A stretch of 27,332 nucleotides of DNA, taken from positions 1 through 27,332 of the forward strand of contig CADBOH010000034.1 in the NCBI GenBank assembly GCA_902796285.1, given 5' to 3'. The notes under the pieces are model-generated. The model did no database searches. It saw only the letters and a list, made by a program, of their open reading frames with translations, and was not told where the DNA came from. Shown in pieces: positions 7,460-15,688 of the stretch. This DNA comes from an uncultured Eubacteriales bacterium. GTDB taxonomy: Bacteria > Bacillota > Clostridia > Christensenellales > UBA1242. Each line of letters opens with the position of its first letter. Positions within the stretch are counted from its first letter, which is position 1. Both the position numbers and the translations under genes were made by a program.

Positions 7460-9551
7460 AGCGCTCCAAATAAAAAATGTTGTTACTACTGCATTTGAGC
7501 TTAGCCAAACTGAGTTAGAGATCATTGACGAAATTTTAAAATGTTCAAGTTTAAATTTGGATAGGATAAAGTATATTACAGAAAACTGTATAACTTTTCA
7601 TTTGGATAAAAAATCCATTATGGCATTTTTGGACTATCAATATTATAAGGTTGAGCCCGACAAGGCAAATGAACTAGCCAAGAAGATGTCAACAGAGGAA
7701 AAAGAAATTATTGATGAATTTATTACAATCAAAGATATCAACAACTTAACACCTAGTGAGAACATCGAGGATATCCGTAGGATGTTTATAGTTATGAGTC
7801 GTGATACAAGAGTGGTTATCATGAAATTATTTGGCATTTGTTATGACGTTTCAATGTTAAAATTGCCATTGAATGATACAGAAAGTTACTTTTTGAAACT
7901 TGTCAAAGAAATCCACGTACCACTTTCAGAAAGACTTGGGCTTGATAAACTTAAACTTGCGATGAATGATAATGTGGTTAGGCTTGAACATCCAACCGAA
8001 TACACAAAACTTGTTGAAGAAATTAAAAACAAACAAGAAGAAAATGAAAAACAGCTCAAACTTTCAAAAGAGCGTATTCAAGAGATACTTGATGATCTCA
8101 AAATAAATGGGCATATTGAAAGCAGAATTAAGCATGTTTCATCAATTTTTAACAAACTTCATAACAAAAATTTAACACTTGACCAAATTTATGACATTTT
8201 GGCAATTAGAGTAATCGTAAAAACTGTTGAGGAGTGCTATTCTGTTCTTGGTAGAATTCACGGAATTTATAAGCCAATGGTTGGTAGAGTAAAGGACTAT
8301 ATTGCTTCACCAAAACCAAATGGTTATAAGTCGCTTCACACAACTATTATTGTTGAAAATCAGCATCCGCTTGAAGTTCAAATTAGAACAGAACAGATGC
8401 ATAAAGAATCTGAGTTTGGTATTTATGCCCACTGGTTATACAAAGAAAATAAAGATAAGAAAAACGACTTTGATAAGCGACTTACATGGTTTAGACAAAC
8501 AGTTGAAAATGCTAAAAATATGTCAAACGATGAGTTTATTGAAACTTTGAAAAGCGACCTTTATGATGGCATTGTTGTTGTGCAAACACCAAAAGGACGC
8601 GTTTTGGAATTTCCAGAAGGCGCATCTGTTATAGACTTTGCGTATGCTATTCACTCTGATATTGGCAACAAATGTATCGGCGCAAAAATAAATGGTAAAT
8701 TAAAACCGTTTACTACACAACTTAAAAATGGTGACATTGTAGAAATACTTACAAATGCGCATTCAAAAGGTCCTTCAAGAGATTGGCTTAAATTTGTAAA
8801 AACGGCAGGAGCGCGAAGTAAAATCAAGTCTTTCTTTAAAAATGAACTTAAAGATGAAAATATTAAACTTGGCAAAAGCATGTTTAATCAAGCACTCCAA
8901 GATAGAGGTTTAACAAGTGCGCAGGTTTTAACCGAAGATAATTTAACTGAAATATTAAGAAGATATAATTTTGATACTTTTGACGAAATCCTTGCGGGAA
9001 TTGGCTCTGGCTCAATAACAACTTCACAGTTAATGAGTAGGTTGAATACGTTAATTAATAAATCCTTGGATGAAAAGCCAAAAGCAAATGCTGTTGTTCA
9101 TTTAAAAAGAAATAAGGATGGTGTATTAATTGATGGCGATAGCGGGATGCTTGTTAGATTCGCGGGCTGCTGTAATCCTGTTGAAGGAGATGATATTGTT
9201 GGTTATATATCAAGAGGAAAAGGGGTTGCAATTCATAGACAAAGCTGCAATAACTTAAAGTATCTTGAAAGTGAAAGGTTGATTGATGCTAAGTGGCAGG
9301 CAAAGGAAGATGCGACATTTACTGCATCAATTAAAGTTATAGCGACTAAGTCTGATAACAATATTGGCAAATTAACAAACTTAATCACTGGATTAAAAAT
9401 TGCAATTAGGGGCTTTGATGCCAAAGATGTTGGGGATAACTTTATCTGTACACTTATTATTGATGTTAAAAATAGAGAAGAACTGGATAATGCTATGAAT
9501 TCAATTAGAAACATGAAAAATGTTATTGAAGTTTACAGGAGCGAGCAATGA
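7440..9551 (+). CDS. relA: RelA/SpoT-family (p)ppGpp synthetase with degenerate hydrolase domain
   Basis: A 703-residue long Rel. The synthetase domain (about 205-340) is intact: YDILAIRVIV at 251-260, GRVKDYIASPKPNGYKSLHTT at 282-302 and LEVQIRT at 311-317 with the catalytic Glu. Then come TGS at about 377-438, a helical region, the zinc/CC element FAGCCNPVEGDD (about 574-585) with HRQSC, and a C-terminal ACT domain at about 628-700. The N-terminal 200 residues align loosely with the HD hydrolase fold, but the HD dyad and the usual A-D-R-L-H-N motif (here FGICYD near 131-136) are gone. So synthesis is predicted but not hydrolysis. AAAGGAG precedes the ATG inside recJ, and the stop overlaps hemZ by four bases (ATGA). 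Confidence 0.93.
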   Translation: MQGKIDKALQIKNVVTTAFELSQTELEIIDEILKCSSLNLDRIKYITENCITFHLDKKSIMAFLDYQYYKVEPDKANELAKKMSTEEKEIIDEFITIKDINNLTPSENIEDIRRMFIVMSRDTRVVIMKLFGICYDVSMLKLPLNDTESYFLKLVKEIHVPLSERLGLDKLKLAMNDNVVRLEHPTEYTKLVEEIKNKQEENEKQLKLSKERIQEILDDLKINGHIESRIKHVSSIFNKLHNKNLTLDQIYDILAIRVIVKTVEECYSVLGRIHGIYKPMVGRVKDYIASPKPNGYKSLHTTIIVENQHPLEVQIRTEQMHKESEFGIYAHWLYKENKDKKNDFDKRLTWFRQTVENAKNMSNDEFIETLKSDLYDGIVVVQTPKGRVLEFPEGASVIDFAYAIHSDIGNKCIGAKINGKLKPFTTQLKNGDIVEILTNAHSKGPSRDWLKFVKTAGARSKIKSFFKNELKDENIKLGKSMFNQALQDRGLTSAQVLTEDNLTEILRRYNFDTFDEILAGIGSGSITTSQLMSRLNTLINKSLDEKPKANAVVHLKRNKDGVLIDGDSGMLVRFAGCCNPVEGDDIVGYISRGKGVAIHRQSCNNLKYLESERLIDAKWQAKEDATFTASIKVIATKSDNNIGKLTNLITGLKIAIRGFDAKDVGDNFICTLIIDVKNREELDNAMNSIRNMKNVIEVYRSEQ

Positions 9552-10948
9552 TTGTTTTAACAAATAAAGACGAGTATTTGGTAGAATTGCAAGATCTTTG
9601 CAAACTTTTTGGTGTTGAAGATATTGAAGTAAAACATAAAGAACAACAAGAGGGCAATGTCGTTAAAGATAATTTTGTTGTAAAAATTGGAGATAAAGAA
9701 GGTCAATTTGATTTTGACTACGTGCTTGATATGCAAATGAGTGATTTGAGAAGGAAATCATATCAAAAGCGAATGATTAAAAATTTTTTGTATCAAATTT
9801 TGTCAAAACTGTTAAATAAAAATTTGCCATGGGGGTCATTAACAGGTGTTAGACCAACCAAGTTTGTAAGAGATTTAATAGAATATGGAGAAATGAAAAG
9901 CCATCTTATAGCTGAAACTTTGATAAAAGATTATTATGTTTCTCCTGAAAAAGCCAAACTTGTTACTATGATACTAAAAAATCAAAAATGCATAATAAAA
10001 AACGACAATTTGATTGATTTATATGTAAATATACCCATTTGCCCAACTAGATGCCTTTATTGTTCGTTTATATCAAATGAGCTTGAGCGTGTTAAGGACA
10101 AGATGGAAACTTATCTTGACTGTTTAATCAAAGAAATAGATGCTGTAAAAAAAATCATCAGTAAAAAAACATATCTTGTTAGAAATATTTACATTGGGGG
10201 AGGAACGCCAAGCGTTTTAACACCAAGCCAGCTTGACAGACTGCTTTCAAACCTGAATTTTCCTGTGAGTGAATTTACCGTAGAGTGTGGTAGACCGGAT
10301 ACGATAAGCGCAGAGAAACTTGATGTTCTTAAAAAACATGGCGTAACAAGAATCTCAATAAATCCACAAACATTTTGCGAGGCAACATTAAAAAGAATTG
10401 GAAGAAAGCATAAAAATAGTCAAGTATTTGATGGTTATACCAAGGCTCTCGAAAGAGGTTTTGTAGTAAATATGGATATTATTGCAGGGCTCCCAGGCGA
10501 GAAATTTGGTGTTTTTAAAAGAACGATAAACACATTGCTTGACCTGTATCCAAATAATATCACGGTTCACACGTTGTCAGTTAAAAATGGCGCGTTGCTT
10601 AGGAAAGATACATCTGTTTTAGATAGTAAAGATATTGAAAAAATGGTAAACTATGCTCAAACAACACTCATTGATAAAGGATATAAGCCATACTACATGT
10701 ATAGGCAAAAAAATCAACTTTGTGGACTTGAAAATGTGGGATTTTATCGTGATGAAGATATATGTGTTTTTAATATTGATAGCATGGAAGAAACCAACAC
10801 TGTAATTGGCGTTGGTGCAGGTGCAATGAGTAAAAGAGTTTTTAATATTGAAAAGCGTATTGAAAGAGAGCCAAATGTTAAGTTTATTGATGATTATATA
10901 AACCGTATAGATGAAATGATTGCAAAAAAAATGGAATTTTATAAATAA
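9548..10948 (+). CDS. hemZ: Radical SAM coproporphyrinogen III dehydrogenase-like protein HemZ
   Basis: A 466-residue protein of the HemZ branch of the HemN family. An N-terminal domain ends with WGSLTGVRPTKF at 95-106, typical of HemZ. The radical-SAM cluster motif is C165-x3-C169-x2-C172 within IPICPTRCLYCSF, followed by YIGGGTPSVLT and the HemZ signature VECGRPDTISAEK with RISINPQTF. Related enzymes decarboxylate coproporphyrinogen III anaerobically, but many HemZ proteins occur in genomes without full heme synthesis, so the substrate is uncertain. The start overlaps the rel stop (ATGA). recJ-rel-hemZ is a compressed version of the Firmicute recJ-apt-rel-dtd-hemZ order. Confidence 0.92.
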   Translation: MIVLTNKDEYLVELQDLCKLFGVEDIEVKHKEQQEGNVVKDNFVVKIGDKEGQFDFDYVLDMQMSDLRRKSYQKRMIKNFLYQILSKLLNKNLPWGSLTGVRPTKFVRDLIEYGEMKSHLIAETLIKDYYVSPEKAKLVTMILKNQKCIIKNDNLIDLYVNIPICPTRCLYCSFISNELERVKDKMETYLDCLIKEIDAVKKIISKKTYLVRNIYIGGGTPSVLTPSQLDRLLSNLNFPVSEFTVECGRPDTISAEKLDVLKKHGVTRISINPQTFCEATLKRIGRKHKNSQVFDGYTKALERGFVVNMDIIAGLPGEKFGVFKRTINTLLDLYPNNITVHTLSVKNGALLRKDTSVLDSKDIEKMVNYAQTTLIDKGYKPYYMYRQKNQLCGLENVGFYRDEDICVFNIDSMEETNTVIGVGAGAMSKRVFNIEKRIEREPNVKFIDDYINRIDEMIAKKMEFYK

Positions 10949-10963
10949 AGTTATTAAAAACTG

Positions 10964-10992
10964 TTTACTTTTTATTTTGGTTATGATATAAT
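10964..10992 (+). promoter_or_regulatory. Promoter of rpsO
   Basis: TTTACT (10964-10969), a 17-base spacer and a perfect TATAAT (10987-10992), with TG one base before the -10 (extended -10). Transcription should start near 10999, giving an rpsO leader of about 85 bases. Confidence 0.8.
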
Positions 10993-10998
10993 ACCTAA

Positions 10999-11083
10999 GT
11001 CGATTAATCTATTGCGCAGGGGAAAGAGACCTTCTGACTTCCATCTTCGCAATAAGAGTTAAAGTGAATTATAGGAGGATGAT
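10999..11083 (+). promoter_or_regulatory. Probable S15-binding autoregulatory leader of rpsO
   Basis: The leader contains a closed stem ATTGCG (11011-11016) with CGCAAT (11048-11053). Inside it GGAA/TTCC (11021-11024 with 11039-11042 region) and a smaller AGA/TCT hairpin can form, giving a junction-like fold followed by the ribosome site AGGAGG. Ribosomal protein S15 represses its own mRNA through structured leaders in several bacterial lineages, including Gram-positive ones with three-way junctions. The position and fold fit that class. The S15 contact itself is inferred. Confidence 0.55.
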
Positions 11084-11344
11084 ATGGAAAAACAAGAAAT
11101 TATCAACAAATTCAAACTTTCTGAAAATGATACTGGTTCTGTTCAGGTTCAAGTTGCTCTTTTAACTGAAAGAATCAATCACTTAAACGAACATTTGAAA
11201 GCAAATCCAAAAGACAATCACTCACGTAGAGGACTTCTTCAAATGGTTGGTAAGAGAAAAGGCTTCTTGCTTTATTTAAAAGCTAGAGATATTGAAGCTT
11301 ACAGAAATTTGATTAAAGAACTTGGTATCCGTGAGGTAAAATAA
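11084..11344 (+). CDS. rpsO: 30S ribosomal protein S15
   Basis: An 86-residue S15, near the usual 88-89. It shows the family pattern: NDTGSVQVQVALLTERINHLNEHL, then DNHSRRGLLQMVGKRKGFLLYL in the middle and YRNLIKELGIR at the end. S15 binds 16S rRNA at the central domain early in 30S assembly. ATAGGAGGATGAT precedes the ATG. It has its own promoter and leader and is followed by a terminator before pnp, the widely conserved rpsO-pnp order. Confidence 0.98.
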   Translation: MEKQEIINKFKLSENDTGSVQVQVALLTERINHLNEHLKANPKDNHSRRGLLQMVGKRKGFLLYLKARDIEAYRNLIKELGIREVK

Positions 11345-11355
11345 TTTAATAAATT

Positions 11356-11387
11356 GGGGGAGGGTTTTTTAGCGCTCCCTTTTATTT
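11356..11387 (+). terminator. Terminator or attenuator between rpsO and pnp
   Basis: GGGAG (11358-11362) can pair with CTCCC (11375-11379) across a 12-base loop, followed by TTTTATTT. The stem is short, so some read-through into pnp is likely. The arrangement resembles the partial terminator between rpsO and pnp in other bacteria. Confidence 0.55.
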
Positions 11388-11404
11388 GATAATAAGGAGA
11401 AATT

Positions 11405-13522
11405 ATGAAAGAAGACGCAAAAATTTTTGAAATTGAAATTGGCGGGAAGAAAGTAACTTTTGAAACTGGCAGATTATGTGAACAAGCAAACGGCTCATGT
11501 CTTGTTAGATGTGGTGAAACAGTAGTTATGGTAAATGCTACAATGAGCAAAGAACCAAAGCCAGGAATTGATTTTTTCCCATTATCTGTTGATTTTGAAG
11601 AAAAAATGTATTCAGTTGGAAAAATTCCAGGTGGATTTAAAAAGAGAGAAGGCAGACCATCCGATAAGGCTATTTTAACTTCAAGACTTATAGATAGACC
11701 TTTAAGACCACTTTTCCCAAAAGGTTTTTATCATGATGTTGTAGTTGTTGCAACAGCATTATCTGTAGACCCAGATGTTGCCCCGGAGCCACTTGCCATG
11801 CTTGGTTCAAGCTTTGCATTAACTATTTCAGATATTCCATTTATGGGACCAACTGGTTCAGTTCAAGTAGGGCTTGTTGATGGTAAGTTTATTATCAACC
11901 CAAATGCTGAAGAAAGAGAAAAATCTTTGATGCACCTTACAGTTTCAGGTACTGACGAGGCTGTTTTGATGGTTGAAGCAGGGGCACAAGAAGTCCCAGA
12001 AGAAACAATGCTTGATGCAATTATGTTTGCTCATGAAGAAATCAAGAAAATTGTTGCTTTCCAAAAAGAAGTTAAAAAGCAAATTGGTAAGCCAGTTTGT
12101 GAAACTATTGTTTATGACATTGTTCCAGATGAAATTGACAAGGCTGTAAGAGAATTTGCAGACAAAAAACTTGATTATGCACTTGATACGTTTGATAGAC
12201 AAGTTAGACAAGAACGTCAAGAAGAAGTTGATAAAGAAACTCAAGAACATTTTGCAGAGATTTTCCCTGAATGTGAAAAGGCGATTGGACAAGTTCTTTA
12301 TAAAATGACAAAAGAAAAAGTTAGAGCCAAAATCCTTGAAAAAGGCGTTCGTCCTGACGGAAGAAAATTAACTGAAATTAGACCAATTTGGTGCGAAACT
12401 GGTATTTTGCCAAGAGTTCATGGTAGTGCTATATTTACAAGAGGACAAACTCAAGTTCTCACAACATTAACACTTGGAACTGTTTCTGACATGCAAAAAC
12501 TTGAAGGACTTGATGATGAAGAAGTAAATCGTTATGTTCACCATTATAATATGCCTGCTTATGCAACAGGTGAAGCTCGTGGAATTAAGAGCCCAGGTAG
12601 AAGAGAAATTGGGCACGGAGCACTTGCAGAACGTGCTTTAGAGCCTGTAATTCCTTCTGAGGAAGAATTTCCTTATGCTTTAAGACTTGTAAGTGAAATC
12701 CTTTCATCAAATGGATCATCTTCAATGGCATCTGTTTGCGGATCAACTCTTGCACTTATGGATGCTGGTGTTCCAATTAAAGCGCCAGTCGCTGGTATTG
12801 CAATGGGACTTATCAAAGATGAAAAGACAAACAAGGTTGCTGTTCTTTCAGATATTCAAGGACTTGAAGACTTCCTTGGAGATATGGACTTTAAAGTTAC
12901 AGGAACGGCAAAAGGCGTTACTGCAATTCAAATGGATATCAAAATTAAAGGAATTGACAAAAACATCTTAACAACAGCATTAAAACAGGCTAGAGAAGGC
13001 AGAATGTTTATCATGGATAAACTTCTTGCAGAAATTCCAGCACCAAGAGCAGAACTTTCTAAATATGCTCCAAAAATCATTTCATTTAACATTGATCCAG
13101 ATAAGATTAAAGATGTTATTGGAAGTGGTGGAAAAACAATCAACAAGATCATTGATGAAACAGGCGTTAAAATTGATATTGATGATGACGGACTTGTATT
13201 TATTGCAACTCAAGATCAAGAAATGGCTGAAAAAGCAAAGAAAATCATTTTAGGCATTGTTGAAGATGTTGAAGTTGGTGATGTTTATGATGCAAAAGTA
13301 GTTAGAATTATGAATTTTGGTGCTTTTGTTGAATTTGGGGCTAACAAAGAAGGTATGGTTCACATTTCAAAACTTTCAAATAAGAGAGTCGCTAAGGTTG
13401 AAGATGTTGTTAAAATCGGTGATGAAATTGAAGTTGAAGTAATCAAAATTGATGAAAAGGGAAGAATTGATTTGAAAAGAATCTTGCCTAAACAAGAAGA
13501 AAAGCCTCATGATGAGGAATAA
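11405..13522 (+). CDS. pnp: Polyribonucleotide nucleotidyltransferase (PNPase)
   Basis: A 705-residue PNPase of standard size. Two RNase PH domains flank a helical domain; the second holds RPDGRKLTEIRPIWCETG (about 317-334) and DIQGLEDFLGDMDFKVTGT (about 484-502), with the metal-binding acidic residues. A KH domain follows with the GxxG loop IGSGGKT near 571-577, then an S1 domain from about 623 (GDVYDAKVVRIMNFGAFVEF). The enzyme degrades mRNA phosphorolytically from the 3' end and can add tails. The start has AAGGAG at suitable spacing. It lies downstream of rpsO and ends at a strong terminator. Confidence 0.98.
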   Translation: MKEDAKIFEIEIGGKKVTFETGRLCEQANGSCLVRCGETVVMVNATMSKEPKPGIDFFPLSVDFEEKMYSVGKIPGGFKKREGRPSDKAILTSRLIDRPLRPLFPKGFYHDVVVVATALSVDPDVAPEPLAMLGSSFALTISDIPFMGPTGSVQVGLVDGKFIINPNAEEREKSLMHLTVSGTDEAVLMVEAGAQEVPEETMLDAIMFAHEEIKKIVAFQKEVKKQIGKPVCETIVYDIVPDEIDKAVREFADKKLDYALDTFDRQVRQERQEEVDKETQEHFAEIFPECEKAIGQVLYKMTKEKVRAKILEKGVRPDGRKLTEIRPIWCETGILPRVHGSAIFTRGQTQVLTTLTLGTVSDMQKLEGLDDEEVNRYVHHYNMPAYATGEARGIKSPGRREIGHGALAERALEPVIPSEEEFPYALRLVSEILSSNGSSSMASVCGSTLALMDAGVPIKAPVAGIAMGLIKDEKTNKVAVLSDIQGLEDFLGDMDFKVTGTAKGVTAIQMDIKIKGIDKNILTTALKQAREGRMFIMDKLLAEIPAPRAELSKYAPKIISFNIDPDKIKDVIGSGGKTINKIIDETGVKIDIDDDGLVFIATQDQEMAEKAKKIILGIVEDVEVGDVYDAKVVRIMNFGAFVEFGANKEGMVHISKLSNKRVAKVEDVVKIGDEIEVEVIKIDEKGRIDLKRILPKQEEKPHDEE

Positions 13523-13528
13523 GAAAAA

Positions 13529-13562
13529 CAAAAACTAGTATGCATTACATACTAGTTTTTTC
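13529..13562. terminator. Bidirectional terminator between pnp and the convergent aminotransferase gene
   Basis: A perfect 12-bp stem, AAAACTAGTATG (13531-13542) with CATACTAGTTTT (13548-13559), and a five-base loop CATTA. T runs follow on both strands, so it can stop transcription from pnp and from the convergent minus-strand gene that ends at 13600. Confidence 0.92.
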
Positions 13563-13599
13563 ATGCAGATATTTGTACTATTATGTTATGTTTTTATAA

Positions 13600-14727
13600 T
13601 CATTTTATATGTTTTATTGCATATATCAATTTTTGTATTTCACTAAAAGTATTGAAGTATGATATTGAAACTCGCACCGCACCTGTTTCCATTGTTCCAA
13701 GTGCCTTGTGTTTTAGTGGAGCGCAGTGATAACCACCACGTACACAAATATCATATTTTTCATTTAATATGTCGGCGACTTCATTTGAGTGATAGTTTTT
13801 TATGTTAAAAGAAATTACTCCATTTGCATTTTCAGGCTGAGTGTATGTTATTATTCCTATTTTGTCTAGTTCAAAATTTAGATATGTGGTTAAATCGTCA
13901 ATTTTGTTTTTGATATCGTTAAAATTATTCTCAACAAAGGTTAAACCGGCGTCTAGTCCAAGTATTAGTGGTGTTGATATAGTTCCGCTTTCAAGTCTTT
14001 CGGGGTATATATCTGGCTGAAATAATTCAAGAGAATTTGTTCCTGTCCCGCCAAAATAAATCGGCTCAGGTCGATATATGTCGCCCATAATTAGTCCGCC
14101 AATGCTTTGAGGAGCGTAAAACCCTTTGTGACCGGCAAAAGTAAGATAGTCAATATTATTTTCTTTTATATCAATTTTTTCGTGTCCACAACTTTGAGCG
14201 CCGTCAACCAAAAATATTATCCCTTTTTCTTTACAAAAGTTGCCAATTTCCTTGATATTGGCTTCATCTCCATTTACATTTGATATGTGGTTACATATGA
14301 CCATAAATGTTTTGTCAGTTAATTCTCTCTTAATATCCTCCAAAGTAATCCCCAGAGAATTTTTGGTTTGAAAAGCCACTGAATAATCTATTAATCCTTT
14401 ATTTTTTAAGTGTTCAAGTGGCCTTAAAACGGAATTGTGCTCATTTTCGGTGCAAATTATGTGTCCGCCATTTTTAACGTTTCCTAGTATTGCTAAATTA
14501 AGTGCAGAAGTGCAATTTTGTGTAAAAATCACATTTTCTCCGCTTGATGCATTAAAATGTTGTGCTAGGTGAGAGCGGGCTTCTTCGATTTTGAGTGCAG
14601 TTTTGATGCTGGCTTTGTGTCCGCTGCGACCAGGATTTGCCGTAAAATAAACCAAACTTTCGTTTACCGCTTTAATTACTTCCTTGGGTTTAATATAAGT
14701 TGATGCACTGTTATCTAAATAAATCAT
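13600..14727 (-). CDS. Cysteine desulfurase-like class V aminotransferase (EGID subfamily type)
   Basis: A 375-residue PLP enzyme of the class V aminotransferase/NifS-SufS superfamily. It begins MIYLDNSASTYIKPKEV. PLP contacts are VDGAQS (D175, Q178) and the Schiff-base lysine K201 in FAGHKGF. The ERLESGTIS segment is at 243-251 and the conserved cysteine C335 lies in VRGGYHCAPLKH, matching a persulfide-forming Cys. This motif set is closest to the subfamily known as TIGR01977 (am_tr_V_EGID), found near selenium or sulfur genes rather than the isc/suf scaffold. It is divergent from the DUF3343 gene with 69 bases between. AAAGGAAAG precedes the ATG. Activity as a desulfurase or selenocysteine lyase is inferred. 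Confidence 0.88.
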   Translation of the reverse strand: MIYLDNSASTYIKPKEVIKAVNESLVYFTANPGRSGHKASIKTALKIEEARSHLAQHFNASSGENVIFTQNCTSALNLAILGNVKNGGHIICTENEHNSVLRPLEHLKNKGLIDYSVAFQTKNSLGITLEDIKRELTDKTFMVICNHISNVNGDEANIKEIGNFCKEKGIIFLVDGAQSCGHEKIDIKENNIDYLTFAGHKGFYAPQSIGGLIMGDIYRPEPIYFGGTGTNSLELFQPDIYPERLESGTISTPLILGLDAGLTFVENNFNDIKNKIDDLTTYLNFELDKIGIITYTQPENANGVISFNIKNYHSNEVADILNEKYDICVRGGYHCAPLKHKALGTMETGAVRVSISYFNTFSEIQKLIYAIKHIK

Positions 14728-14796
14728 TTGTAAACTTTCCTTTATAAATACAATATAGTGTTTTAGAGGGATTTTTGTGCATATAGAGGTAAAAAT

Positions 14797-15063
14797 ATGA
14801 GATTTATAATAGCAGTTTTTAGATCAAGAAATGAAACATTATATTTTGCAAATTTACTAAAACAACATGGAGTGTTTACTTCAATAATAAATACACCCAA
14901 AGAGGCGGGCCAAGCATGTGGTATCTCAGTTAAATTCAGTGAAAATGTATATCCTATTGCAAAAAGGATGTTGCACTCTAATCCTTTTCGATCATTTTAT
15001 GGCTTTTTTAGAGTAGAAAATATGCCGTATGGAAGAAATGTTATCGAGAAATTAATAGTGTAA
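14797..15063 (+). CDS. DUF3343 protein (putative Se/S carrier-like)
   Basis: An 88-residue protein. It begins MRFIIAVFRSRNETLYFANL and contains TPKEAGQACGISVKF at 33-47, the diagnostic DUF3343 segment with conserved C41-G42. The family (Pfam DUF3343, described as putative Se/S carrier protein-like) often occurs with class V aminotransferases and YedF-like proteins. The cysteine could accept a persulfide or selenide from the divergent desulfurase, which is an inference from family association and adjacency. AGAGG precedes the ATG. No selD, yedF or selenoprotein gene is visible in this window, so a selenium role cannot be confirmed. Confidence 0.85.
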   Translation: MRFIIAVFRSRNETLYFANLLKQHGVFTSIINTPKEAGQACGISVKFSENVYPIAKRMLHSNPFRSFYGFFRVENMPYGRNVIEKLIV

Positions 15064-15099
15064 GTGTATTTTTATTTTTTGTTTTTATACAATAAATGT

Positions 15100-15639
15100 A
15101 TGAAAACTTTTTATTCGCTATTTAGTTTAATGTTTTTAACAATTTTACTGACATTTTTTGTTGGGTGCATTTTAAACTATTTTTATCCAATGAAGTACAT
15201 TGAGGAAATAAATGAAGCGTCATACAGCTGTGGCGTAGATAGCGCACTAATTGCATCGATAGCAAATGTTGAGAGTGGATACAATAAGGATGCCGTTTCA
15301 AATAAAGGTGCAATCGGGGTAATGCAAATGATGCCTTCAACGGCAGAATGGATTGCGAAAAAAAACAATCTCTCTTATAGTGAAAAAATGCTCAAAGATG
15401 AAAAATACAACATATTGCTTGGTGGATATTATTTGTCATATTTGATTAATTATTTTGGCGACTACAAACTTGGAGTATGTGCGTACAACGCCGGGCAAGG
15501 CAACGTAATTAAATGGCTTGCAAACAGTGAATATTCAAATGATGGAAAAACTCTAAATTATATTCCTTTTAAAGAGACAAGAGAGTATTTAAATAAAGTA
15601 AATAAAAATTATCATTATTATAAAAACCGGTATAAATAA
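15100..15639 (+). CDS. Membrane-anchored lytic transglycosylase (SLT/Slt70-like catalytic domain)
   Basis: A 179-residue protein from the chosen ATG. An N-terminal hydrophobic segment (MKTFYSLFSLMFLTILLTFF) ends in F-V-G-C, close to a lipobox, so it is either anchored or a lipoprotein. The catalytic domain shows IASIANVESGYN with the catalytic Glu at residue 58, GAIGVMQMMPSTA and GVCAYNAGQGNVIKW, the GEWL/SLT motifs. It cleaves peptidoglycan glycan strands at the cell surface. An in-frame GTG at 15064 directly follows the DUF3343 stop and would add 12 residues. Neither start has a clear ribosome site. I prefer the ATG because the signal sequence then begins with a positive charge. Confidence 0.88.
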   Translation: MKTFYSLFSLMFLTILLTFFVGCILNYFYPMKYIEEINEASYSCGVDSALIASIANVESGYNKDAVSNKGAIGVMQMMPSTAEWIAKKNNLSYSEKMLKDEKYNILLGGYYLSYLINYFGDYKLGVCAYNAGQGNVIKWLANSEYSNDGKTLNYIPFKETREYLNKVNKNYHYYKNRYK

Positions 15640-15668
15640 TTGACTTATTTTGCAATTTGTGTTATGTT
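15640..15668 (+). promoter_or_regulatory. Promoter of lysS
   Basis: TTGACT (15640-15645), a 17-base spacer and TATGTT (15663-15668) lie just upstream of the lysS ribosome site AGGAG. The leader would be under 20 bases, leaving no room for a T-box. Confidence 0.65.
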
Positions 15669-15688
15669 ATTTTGCATAGGAGAAAAAA

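Noticed and set aside
11945..12292. Open frame on the minus strand within pnp, and similar antisense frames in rpoD, rel, lysS and gap
   Set aside because: These mirror the codon pattern of the true genes on the other strand, have no ribosome site and give phenylalanine-, serine- or isoleucine-rich low-complexity proteins.
15064..15099. GTG start for the lytic transglycosylase
   Set aside because: It would add 12 aromatic-rich residues ahead of a signal sequence that already starts well at the ATG, and it has no ribosome site. The choice is not certain.
15640..15688. T-box or lysine riboswitch upstream of lysS
   Set aside because: Only about 49 bases lie between the genes, most of them the promoter, far too short for either element.
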